Shown piece after piece: positions 28,901-38,391 of a stretch of DNA of 64,000 nucleotides (the stretch's first letter is position 1; each line of letters opens with the position of its first letter). A program made the translations under genes and the position numbers. The DNA comes from Coccinella septempunctata (Eukaryota > Arthropoda > Insecta > Coleoptera > Coccinellidae). A model generated the notes under the pieces. The model searched no databases, was not told the origin of the DNA, and was given only the letters and a program-made list of their open reading frames with translations. The stretch lies in NCBI RefSeq assembly GCF_907165205.1, contig NC_058194.1, forward strand, positions 21,328,856-21,392,855, written 5' to 3'.

Positions 28901-31900
28901 TGAGTCAACAGGATCACATCATAAATTGCCAAATGAGAAAAAACTAAATCCAATAGGGTTCAAACTCTCTAGACTAGTAATTGAACGCGTCATTCATCTG
29001 GTCAAATTCCGTCAAAACAAACTCTGCAATATACAACACAGAAATTCATCATTTCCCTTATACTCAATATTATATTTCAAATCAGAACCCGGTGTTCATA
29101 ATAAACTATTTTCTCGAAAATTGTTGGAAATAACTACCTAAAGTTTCGGTAAAAAATACAATAACAATCCTAGAAGTTCCATTCGAATCTTGGAAATGAA
29201 ACAAAAACTGTGTTTTTTGCCCTGATGGTAATTGAAATAAAAAATTCATCGAGAACCTATTTAGATTGTAAGGAAAATCCTAACGTGTTTTATATAACGA
29301 ATAGACAGATTAATAGACAAGCTGATCCATCAGGAGACAATAATAGAATAAGGATCGATCCTCCTAATGGTTTCAACTAATCGTTCAAAGAATATTTGCC
29401 GAAATTACATGATATGAAGAAAAATTAAGTGGGTTTATTGTAGACGCCAATAAAATAACAGTTAATCGAGAGAGTTACACCATAATTACATACTTATCCT
29501 ACCCATTTCAGAAATTCATAGAATTTTGAGAAGTTAACTGATGAAACTCGTGAACCTAATTGTTGAGTTGGATCCATGAACAATTTTATTGCCTGCTCTA
29601 TTAATTTACCAATAAATTCGTTCATTTTTATGTAATGGAATTCGTGAGAATATTCGCTTATTATCTTTCAATACAACGACCAAGAAAATCTAACACTGGT
29701 TTCCAATTCCAACGAAAAGTATATAGGGATTTATCATTAATCCTCTGAGATACTATTTCAATTGACAATTTTCTACACAGAAATATCAGGTGATCTGGAT
29801 AAATTTCGATAAATTCAGTTTAAAAATTTCTTCCTTAAGTTTAATAAAAAGTCAATTTATCTAGAGAAAATGAACGTTCTTAGAATATAAAGTATTCAAG
29901 TAAAAGAAGTAAATCTTTCTTTTCTTTTTTCCACTTTTCGAAAGTTTATAAATTAAAAAGTTCTGAATAAATCATCACATACCAATAGTAAAAAAATTCA
30001 AATGAGGTAATAGAATAGTTCAGCTTTTTCACTGCAGAATTTCATTTGGAATTCCAAATATTTTATTCTTTCGACAAAGTTTTCGTGACACTTCCCGGAC
30101 ACACTTTTGGATCTATGTTTTCGTAGACAGAAATTTTCATAATATATTTTATCGATAAATATTTGTGTTTTCAGAAAGTACAGTTTTATTTTCCGAAACG
30201 AACATTGTCATTTGTGCGGCATTTTGGAAATACAGAACTTATTAACGAAATCGAAATTAACTGATTCAAGGTAGAAAACCCCATAAATCTATATTATCAA
30301 TTTTTAACCAAAGAGGCGCCAAACAATTCCTAAGCAGATGGAAATACTGAGCGAGACACTTCATATCCTGTCGTCGAATACAACTTCTATTATTGCTATG
30401 AAAATTTGTTAACGCTCAATATTCTGTAAACATTCGAAACGAATAATCTATGTGGTTGACGCACTAGAGACTTGAAAGATTTTGGACAATGTAATTGAAG
30501 TCATGAAAGAATAGCCCTTAAAATATGTTTATATGCCAATATACTCTTAAAGTTAAAATAAAAAATGTCCTTTAGGTTGAGGAATTATAGACTTGTAATG
30601 TTGTTATAGTACCCATACTTAATAATAAGAATTATGAATCATATTCATGTCACAAAGATGCAGAAAATACTTAATTCATTCATTTTCCACATGTTATTGC
30701 TCTCACTTTTCACCAAACAAAACATACTAAGGGTATTGACACTTCAATCGCACAACAGTTATTTTCTGAGAAGATTCTTAAAATAAATCTTCATCTATTA
30801 GCGTTGTTTAGCACATTAGCAAGGTTTAATGACTTGATATATGATTATATCTATACCCTATACCGCAACATGAAAAGAACTGATGAATTTTCAGAAATTG
30901 TTTGATGGAATGAGACTGTGATAGAATAAATTAATGTATGTCTAACTTGCCATCTTGAAAACATACATTGAATAACTTTATTGGTAGTTTTCTTTCTTAT
31001 GTGTCTTTCGAAATGTAAATACTAGACATTATCTTAAATCAATAGAAAATAGAAATCACTTCACGATTCATGAGAAATGTATAAGTATTTCTGGGTGACG
31101 TTGTTTCTGTATGAAGAGGTCAAATGAATGAAATGAAGAGGGAAAAACAAGACTGAAGGTAGTTGTTGGAACTTCAAATACTTCTCATAAATGAAGATTT
31201 TCTTCAAATTTTAGGTTTGGTGTTTTCCAAATTGCGGATATTCTTTCCCTTTAGTGTTCCTAAGATATGAAAAAAAACTGTCGAAACGATGCTACTCCCC
31301 TTATATAAATTTTGTTTTGATTTTCGTTTGGCAATGAATAAAAAACAATTAAACAAATACCTTTTGACATTCCATTTATAAACTGCACCTGAATTATTTC
31401 ATTGGGCTGAAAGAGATTAATTCATTTTTTGATTGATTAATATTCGTATGATCATTTTCCAACGAAGAGTCCTAAAGAATTTGGTACGAAAGTGTAACTT
31501 AATATACCCTTTAAGAATAGTCATCAAAAGATTAAGAATGCCATTTGAAAAATTACCGATGTCGTCATATTCAAGTTTGGGACATGCTGTATAACATTTT
31601 CTTGTATCAAAAAGAGCGCAATCTAAAAAACAAACTTACCTAACCGAGCCCGAGCATAATTCCTATAAAAAAACGTTCTCTGATATAATTTATTTACTTC
31701 AAGTAAAAGATTCGCACCGTATAATAAACTGAACTGATCCAAAATTATCTTTATTCCTGAGTGACAATATCAAATTGGTGAGGTATTTTGATGGAAATGT
31801 AGTTTCATACAGCAAATCGAAAATGAGAAGAGTTCGTCTTCAACACTTATTTCAATTCAATTATAACACCATTTTATAGTAAATTCCAAGAAATTGGAAA

Positions 31901-34900
31901 CTGGAAAAACATGCTAAAGTTATCATTATAATATAAATGAAATATTTAATAACATGGTAAATTTTTACTCATTTGTGTATTTTTCGGCAGTCAAATTAGA
32001 TACATATACCTACTCTGGAACTTATCTACTGGCACCTTCGCCATTTTGCAACTTAAATATCGTTGAATATTTGTAAATTTGTATTACTTACTGGATTCAT
32101 CCACCAAGTCCAAGTGGACTGTAAATTTTCACATCCTTGAAAACACGTAAAAACGATTTTACTAAACAAATCCACATGCTACGAATGCATAGCCAACTTA
32201 TTTTACCATTAGAATGTCATAACTCAAAACTGCTTCATTTTGTTCGAACCCATTGCATTAAACCTAAGAAAATGGTGGAAGAATACTTAACTGAAATAAT
32301 TTTTTGGCAAAAAGATTATTAGACCCTCGGTATATAAATGACGAAAGAACATCCTTCTTATATGTGCATTAGAATATTTAGTGCACTTACAAATGATTTG
32401 AGAAAAAAAAGAAAAACTTGGCTCATAGATATTGATCAATAATTTTTTATTGAAAGTAGGCATATTGTGTCAATTTCATTTGGTATTTGATAAAGATTCC
32501 TCGAGATGAAATTATTATTAGTTTAACAATGTTTATGGAATTCCAAAGAAGTTTTCAGAACAATATTTTAAAATAATTTTACATAAAAGCGGGAAAAAAT
32601 TCCTTCAGACTTTTCGTTAAATCATTCTGTCTGTTGATCCTGGAATCAATTTATCTTAGTTCCTCTATTGAATATTGTTCTGAAATCTCTAATGGTTATT
32701 TCAAAACTTTTATTTTTTATCGAATATTTGCTTATTTTTCTTTTTCAGGTTTGGTAGCAACTGGTGAAGGATGGCATTACGGACATGAAGGTAAGTCTAA
32801 ATAGCGTAAATTTCAGTTATGATATTTCACGAGAATTCTCTTCTCGAAGAGTAGTAACATTTGCGAATAAAAACCGTCATAATAGACATCACTTCAACCC
32901 TATATGCACAGTTACTACAAGCCTAATCTAAATAGGGAAAAGTTTCTTAGTTTTAAACCTCGATCTCGACCCAAAAAGAATGTGAAAGAACTTGTATATG
33001 AGTTATACAATATGGTATTATAGGATTTTATGTCTCAAAAGATTTTCTTGCCTAAAAAAATCTTCTTATTGCATTGAAACGGGGCATCTCAAATCATTCT
33101 ATTTGGAAAACCATTCATTCATTCATTCATTCATTGCTGTATCCCGTTACCGGGAATAAATCTACAAAAGAAGAAGAAAAAAAATTCGAACAGACTATGG
33201 AAAACCATATATGATGAAAATTAGCCTTATCACGCTTATTCAGAGATATATTAATTCATCAAGGAAATGATCCTCAGAAAACAATACCTAGAATCCGAAC
33301 CCGAAATAAAATTCCTGGAAATGAGTTCGGGAAAGTCGATTTTAAAATAGCTAGTTACTTATCGAAGAATCAAATTCAAACAACGTATACCTTTGTTACA
33401 TGCTTTCAATGTTTTTTTATTAGGTTTGTAGTTAGCTAGGAAACATTGTGGATAAATTCGTGACAATTTGAGTTTAATCGTTGAAATCTTGATCGTTTCA
33501 TCGACAAGTTTTAAAATAAAAACTCATATTCGTTCTAGTACAGGATATTTGTCTCACCAGTCATGTATTTAGTGATAGTGCATTGCAGTATTGGGAAGCT
33601 AATATGGCTCAATAGCACGCAATTCATTAGTTCATTTTCCAGATATCAGATCGACTTATCCTGAAAATATTTTAATATATTTAGGAATTGATGTAAATGT
33701 GGTGCCTGTTTTCACTTGATAAAAACAAATGCGTGTCCTCTAATGAAAGTCAATTGATCAATTATCAACGCATACATACACTGAATATTTTTTGTGAAAA
33801 AACAGAAAAATTTTAAATAAAAATCGTTCCATGAAGTAGGTATGTTTCAAGAATATAAGGAATAGAACTTAGTACATTCTTTTCCTCAAATGAATCTACC
33901 GTACGAGTATACTAGTATTGAGAATCAAACTGATCAATGAAACACTACATTTTTCGAACAATCTCTGATAACTTGTGGCAATTTCAAATCGTCAACTTTG
34001 AAGCTGTTAAAATTCTAAAAAAGCTGTTGGGAATATTTTGCGTTATTTTTATTTATTCATATATCAGTTTTCATTCTATGTGGAATAATTTCAATGAGTA
34101 AAAAAGCACTAAACTTCACTTTGATTGCCTATACCTTGAAAGTGAAAATGATCCAAAATCTCATTTTAATTTTTCTGATAATTCTCACCATCTAGTTTAT
34201 CAGTCGACGTTTAATTTCGGAGACATTCAATATTGGTAAAATTTTGCGCTTTTAATTTCATGTACCAATTATATTTTTGTAGATACCTGGCCACAAATGT
34301 GTAGAGAAGGAAAGAGGCAATCACCCATAGCAGTGGAGAGAAGAAAGGCTCTGAAAAAAAATTTCTCGCCTTTTATTTTCAAGAATTACAACAAAATTTA
34401 CTCCACCATGTTGAAAAACAATGGCCATTCAGGTATGTGAAGGTTAATATGTATGAAAAACTTCCCCAATATATAAGAATCATAAATGTAATGATAACTT
34501 TTGTATCAAATTTGAGTCATATTTCTGAGGAAACCCCTTTGTGATAGATTGTCTAGAGAAAAAACTTTTTGCAGCCATATAGGTACATACATACATACAT
34601 ATTATTATTTAAATCATTTACAGCCGAAGTGAGATTGAAAACTGATGAAGTATTAACTGTGGAGGGGGGTGGATTACAAGAAGTATATATTTTGGATCAT
34701 TTACACTTCCATTGGCAATCAGAGCATGTTATAGATGGATATAGGTAAGTCCAACGCTTATCTAATCTATTCGATACTATATAAATGCAGTTTTCTTTTC
34801 AAAAGCGTAATTAAGAAGTCAATTTATTGGCCACGAAGATTGTTGTCCAAAAGGATCTTTCTCCAATCCCATTTTTTCCGTTTTATACAAAATAAAGTGG

Positions 34901-37452
34901 GAAAATTTCAAAAAATAAGTCGGACACAAGAATTGTTAATTCCTGTCCTTTATCAAGAGGTTTTTATAGGAATAACCTCCAATAAACATTCAAATGTAGC
35001 GCATTTTTGTCCCCTCGCACTCTCTCAAGTTCATTATGTTTTATAAATAATGAATACCTACCAAATAGCACCATTTTATCTCATTAGGCAGGTCAATTTT
35101 TTAACTACATAATGAATGGAAGGATTGACTATTAGGGTTAGTGAAACAACTTCTTTCCTGGCTTGTTAGGTTGAAAATTTCTTAACTGAATTATTTCAGA
35201 TATCCACTAGAACTCCACTTGGTACATTACGGAAAATCGTATGGTAATCTCAGCAATGCAGTGGGACACGAAAAAGGAGTAGCAGTTTTTTCCGTTCTTT
35301 TCGATGCAAGTACAATTTTCTTCATTTTATAGTGCATAATGTTGATGTAAAAGAGTAAAAACACCTAAAACATTATTTAAAAACGAAAAGATTTACAATA
35401 AGTGATACATGCATAATAGAGTATATCATGAATTTTCGCTCGTTTATGTCAGTAAAAATTACCCATATGGAATGTCTACTATTTCCAAAATGCAAACTGA
35501 CAATTATTTCATATCTACGGTAAACTTATGGAAATGAAACCTGCATCTCTCAAACAAAACGTAGAAAATGAGTGAAAAATTCAAGGAGTAAGGGTTTTTT
35601 TATGCTCGTTTTTAAAATCATTATCGAAAAAGTAGTAGTTTTATATTTTGAGTTATGAGTTGAGGGCCCTTTTTTGTTCAAAGTGTCTTTTACATCATAT
35701 ACATTTTTTTCGTAGGTACCCTCTACATATGAGTCAACGAAATTGAATTTCTGATGTGTAAAGACAGTTTTTTGTGATGGTTCAATTTTTTTTCTTTGGG
35801 AGAAATAGGTTAAAAGAATCGATTCAAATTTATTCAAGACTTTTTTTTGTCTTTTATAATTGCTAATTATGTGGGTGATCTCAATCTTGTAGTAATATAA
35901 GTTGATTAATATGCATATACCTAAATTGATCTTCTTTACAGCTTTCCCCAGATGATGACGTTGAATTCACAGTTCTTATTGCCCTCCTGGATAAATTGAA
36001 AGAAACCTTGGACCAAGGAGAGCGTTTGGACGATTTCCACATACACGACTATCTTCCTAGGGACACTGCAGGTTTTTATCGGTACTTGGGGTCCTTGACG
36101 ACACCAGATTGTAACGAAGGAATCGTATGGACCATCTTCACGAATACCATACCTATTTCCGAATCACAGGTAAGCAATTTCGCTGTTAAATCCATCAATT
36201 GAATAATTAGTAATAAAATGATTTGTACAAGGTTCGACTAAGATCTCTAGCTTCTTTCCTACCGAATTGAAGGATATTCATACTTAGGCTCAGTTTATTC
36301 GTCCTCTTTATAAATTGTTCGTTTGTTGAATTCAATGACTTATTGTGACTATATTCTGGTATATTCATTACCATTCATCGTTCTGCTAGTTACTGAAGAG
36401 ATACCGATGAGTTAATGTTGTTTTACGATTTATTGACAGCTATCGTTGAACTGTTCAATAGGTTTGAAACTATTTTTTTCGATCTGTATTTTGGCTTGTT
36501 TTTGTGTTTTAATGTGAAGGATTGAGTATTACAATGTTCGTTTTGAATTGTCACGTAGGTTATATATAGGTACTGTTATGGTTTGCGTTTCCCCAATATA
36601 ATATTGTTTTTGTCTATTATTTTTTTTTCCATGCCATCCAAAATTTCCTAGCATCTATGATGAATAAATTTCTTATAAATTAACTAAAATTTCTTCTAAT
36701 TCCTAGTACTCATTGGACAAACCAAGCTAAACAATATTATATTGGGGAAACGCAAACCATTGAACCATAACAGTACTTAATCCGAAAAACAAGAATGTGC
36801 AATACGTATACATAAAGTTTCTAGAATTGCTTTGGGTTTAAAAGAAAACGAACTTGAGCACCTAAACCGCAATCATGCCTCTTTTGCTCCTTTTCTTTAA
36901 CCCTCCGTTTGCAATAGGGGTTATTATAATGAAGGGTAACTTCCATAGGGCGCCTACAATGGTTTTAAGTCTTGTTTTTTACTGTCCATCTCTCTCTGAA
37001 ACTCGTGATGTGTTTAATCACGTCAAACCACTTTTTCGTTTGATTTGACACTGAAAGCAATTCTTTGTTGCACTAATTGCAAATTTGCCAACAACAGTTT
37101 TATGTCTACGAGAACTGAAATATTACTGATTTTGTTCGATTTAATCCAAATACTTAAATAAAAATATTGGATCCTAGCAAATGTATTGATCACGTCAGAA
37201 ACATAACTTTGATTTTAATCTTCAGTTACTTACCATTTTTTATTTCAGGTGAGGATATTCCATTCTCTGAAAACAGAAGAACACAAGGAGTTGACAAAGA
37301 ACTATAGACCACTTCAAAAATTGAACGGTAGAAATGTGTACCTGAAAGTCAGTCCCATCCACAAATCTTCTGGCGGAAATTCTCTCTTGAATGCAATTAA
37401 TCGTGATATATTTTTGATAATTTCTATGTTATCAATGATTTTATTACATTGA
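10984..37452 (+). CDS. Alpha-carbonic anhydrase, secreted and probably GPI-anchored (7 exons)
   Basis: Catalyses reversible CO2 hydration outside the cell. Exons: 10984-11038, 32749-32790, 34283-34432, 34624-34744, 35200-35305, 35942-36169, 37249-37452; 301 residues, normal for the family. The N-terminus is a signal peptide (hydrophobic AILILVFSGLVA). Family motifs then run in order: GWHYGHEDTWP, CREGKRQSPI, NNGH with the proton-shuttle His81, LHFHW with zinc ligands His110 and His112, SEH with Glu116, LELHLVHY with third ligand His129, and SLTTP with Thr211. All catalytic residues are present, so the enzyme should be active. Cys39 and Cys215 match the disulphide pair of extracellular isoforms. 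The C-terminus is a small-residue patch (SSGGNS) followed by a hydrophobic tail (DIFLIISMLSMILLH), typical of GPI anchoring. Exon 5 fits best with a GC donor (GCAAGT at 35306). A TATA box lies upstream and AATAAA at 37555. The gene converges on the ankyrin gene. Confidence 0.95.
13912..14575. mobile_element. Non-autonomous inverted-repeat element (about 660 bp)
   Basis: The left end TATACAGGATGTGTCT... and the right end ...GAGACTCACCCTGTATA are inverted copies of each other over roughly 110 bp. Both arms share AACAGTAGAT and AAACACTTTTTTCCT in the same order. The centre has no transposase frame. The ACAGGGTG-type ends recur at other places in the window. This is best read as a MITE-like DNA element; TA flanks both ends but the target-site duplication is not certain. 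Confidence 0.75.
15254..15350 (-). CDS. Candidate first coding exon of a small secreted peptide
   Basis: Read on the - strand from ATG at 15350, the frame encodes a short Lys-containing start (MQKIK) followed by a long hydrophobic run (VIFVLAIFVTVVFC) and then polar residues. This is the shape of a signal peptide or signal anchor. After 32 codons it meets a possible donor, CAG|GTGTTA, in phase 1, the commonest phase after signal-peptide exons. Without splicing, the frame stops after 39 residues. I did not find a convincing second exon at lower coordinates, so it may be an unspliced 39-residue peptide, an exon of an unrecognised gene inside the carbonic anhydrase intron, or chance. Confidence 0.25.
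17645..17783. repeat. Foldback element with a GCCCGAAGGGC hairpin core
   Basis: Two arms of about 44 bp, each beginning TATACAACA and containing GTGAGT and ATGTTTATTCAT, face each other across a core that is itself a hairpin (CGAGCCC-GAA-GGGCGAG). The whole unit could form one long stem. It looks like a MITE or a foldback terminus. Confidence 0.75.
17858..18055 (+). mobile_element. SINE-like retroposon with GAAT/TGAA repeat tail, copy 1
   Basis: The element has a structured head of higher G+C (GGTAGGATCTGTAGGTCACGG onwards), the block AAGTCTGTTCG, a long T-rich tract, then GTAGATTCATTCCCGGCAAC and GGGATACAGCAATGAATGAA, ending in a short tetranucleotide repeat. The T-rich tract through the tail is repeated in opposite orientation at 33108-33205, which shows this is a dispersed family. 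A simple repeat at the 3' end is typical of non-LTR or SINE insertion. I cannot confirm A and B boxes of a tRNA-type promoter. Confidence 0.7.
18076..18245. repeat. Inverted-repeat cluster around GACGTTTAT
   Basis: GACGTTTATC at about 18080 is matched by GATAAACGTC near 18152, TATAAACGTC near 18199 and a degenerate copy near 18234, with repeated ATTTTATT-type words between. The block directly follows the SINE-like element and may be the remains of an inverted-repeat transposon into which it inserted. Confidence 0.5.
24732..25030. mobile_element. MITE of about 300 bp with 63-bp terminal inverted repeats
   Basis: The left arm AATTTCCTTCATTCATCCCT... and the right arm ...AGGGATAAATGAAGGAAATT are near-perfect inverted copies. 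Inside them, GATCGCAGAAAGAAGAAATA is matched across both arms with few mismatches. The centre is non-coding. High arm identity suggests fairly recent activity. Confidence 0.85.
25518..25986. repeat. Palindromic element inside the composite block
   Basis: The two arms, about 25518-25617 and 25882-25986, are inverted copies sharing AAACTATACATTATATGAAG, GCACTAAGTAGATGTTA and TCATAACTTTATTATTAGGG. The spacer of roughly 260 bp is unrelated to the arms. Confidence 0.8.
25995..27580. mobile_element. Inner element with CCCAGTCAACCAG inverted ends
   Basis: The left end CCCAGTCAACCAG near 25996 is matched by CTGGTTGACTGGG near 27570, with weaker inverted similarity continuing for about 30 bp on each side (CAGGGA, GGGTA). 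The interior has no coding frame that I recognise. The element separates the two arms of the outer element, so it inserted later. Confidence 0.6.
26321..26478. repeat. Foldback of about 155 bp inside the inner element
   Basis: GAGGCGTTC...CCCAAGCTACAATTTTTCTG at 26325-26367 is complementary to CAGAAAAAATGTAGCTTGGG...GAACGCCTC at 26430-26473. Together they can form a long imperfect hairpin. Confidence 0.8.
33108..33205 (-). mobile_element. SINE-like retroposon, copy 2 (truncated, reversed)
   Basis: Read on the - strand, this copy gives AGTCTGTTCG, a T-rich tract, TTTTGTAGATTTATTCCCGG, TAACGGGATACAGCAATGAA and six or so tetranucleotide units. The order matches the copy at 17858-18055, but the structured head is missing. 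It sits in intron 2 of the carbonic anhydrase gene. Confidence 0.75.
36570..36777. mobile_element. MITE of about 210 bp in carbonic anhydrase intron 6
   Basis: The arms GTACTGTTATGGTT and GCGTTTCCCCAATATAATAT at the left are repeated as AATATTATATTGGGGAAACG and CATAACAGTAC at the right; the right arm carries a few extra bases. There is no coding capacity. Other long introns of this gene (32791-34282 and 36170-37248) otherwise show only low-complexity sequence. Confidence 0.85.
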
Positions 37453-38391
37453 GTATTCATTTCGAAACTAGTCATTACAACGAATGAAACAATGTCATGC
37501 CATGATATAGTTTAGTTACCTGAATGCGTGATAAAATACTTTGTAAATATTTGTAATAAAATTTAGAATAGTTTGAACAGTTTACAATAGAAGTGTCTAT
37601 ATGAGATATTAAATTATTTTGTGGAAACAAGAATATTTTTATTTCCAACCTCCTATCACACTTGAAATGTCCTGCATAAAAAACTCCATATAAATAATTC
37701 ATCATAAAGCCTTATAATACCTACCACGTTCCATATTCCACGAGGGTCATATTCCTTCTTCAATTGCCCAAGCATTAGACAAATTCATTATAATCATTTT
37801 AGATTTTAAGCGTTGCTGTTATCATACTCTCGCAGGTTTTATACAAACTGATTGGAACCAGCCGTATAAAATGAACCGAAGTTTATCTCTTTTTGCATTT
37901 TTTCTGAATTTGCATGAGGGCTAAGATATATTAATTTTCAAATTGACACACAGTATAGTAGTGAATACTTCCATATCTATATATTGAGATTGATCAGTTT
38001 TTTGAAAAACTGTTGAAATAATAAAACATCCATGGTATAAAATTCTTTATTTTATTGATTCGGACAAATACCGAAATAATAATCGATCTATCTAAAAATA
38101 TTATATCAGTCAAAATATCTGTTACATGAAAATCTTATTTCTAGCACAGCCTTATAAGAATACACCCGTTAATTCAATGGAGGGAAGACATATTATGTTT
38201 TCATTGATATTTATGGACAAGTACCCATAACCAAGAAACTGAGAAATCTTAGTATCTTCGAAATGGACTCTTTTTCCGCTTGTTTGTATGTACAAACATC
38301 ATAAAACTCTTCGTTCGGCAATGAAAGATTTTAAAATAATATTTCACGAAACAAATCCAACAAGCCTAATTGAAAATCACAAAGCAAATAC
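37453..38391. other. Convergent intergenic region between carbonic anhydrase and ankyrin genes
   Basis: The first part is the carbonic anhydrase 3' UTR. The right part is the 3' UTR of the - strand ankyrin gene, with reversed poly(A) signals (TTTATT) at 38046-38056. I see no other gene here. Confidence 0.6.
37555..37560 (+). promoter_or_regulatory. Poly(A) signal of the carbonic anhydrase gene
   Basis: AATAAA lies about 100 bp after the stop codon and is the first canonical signal downstream, which fits a short 3' UTR. Confidence 0.6.

Larger units (their letters stand above)
11039..32748 (+). other. Intron 1 of the carbonic anhydrase gene (21.7 kb)
   Basis: The intron opens with GTGAGT and ends with CTTTTTCAG, and joins phase-1 exons. 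It is far longer than any other intron in the window and collects most of its repeats: inverted-repeat elements at 13912-14575, 24732-25030 and 25351-27738, foldbacks at 17645-17783 and 18076-18245, and a SINE-like element at 17858-18055. A possible secreted-peptide exon lies on the - strand at 15254-15350. I saw no conserved protein family in the remainder; 18.3-24.7 kb and 27.8-32.7 kb show nothing I can name. Confidence 0.85.

Noticed and set aside
33114..33136. Tetranucleotide CATT array taken at first as a plain microsatellite
   Set aside because: The sequence next to it matches the 3' end of the SINE-like element at 17858-18055, so it is that element's tail.
34735..35046. 103-codon frame on + between carbonic anhydrase exons
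   Set aside because: It begins at the end of exon 4 and runs into the intron; the exon 4 donor GTAAGT and the in-phase exon 5 explain the locus fully.
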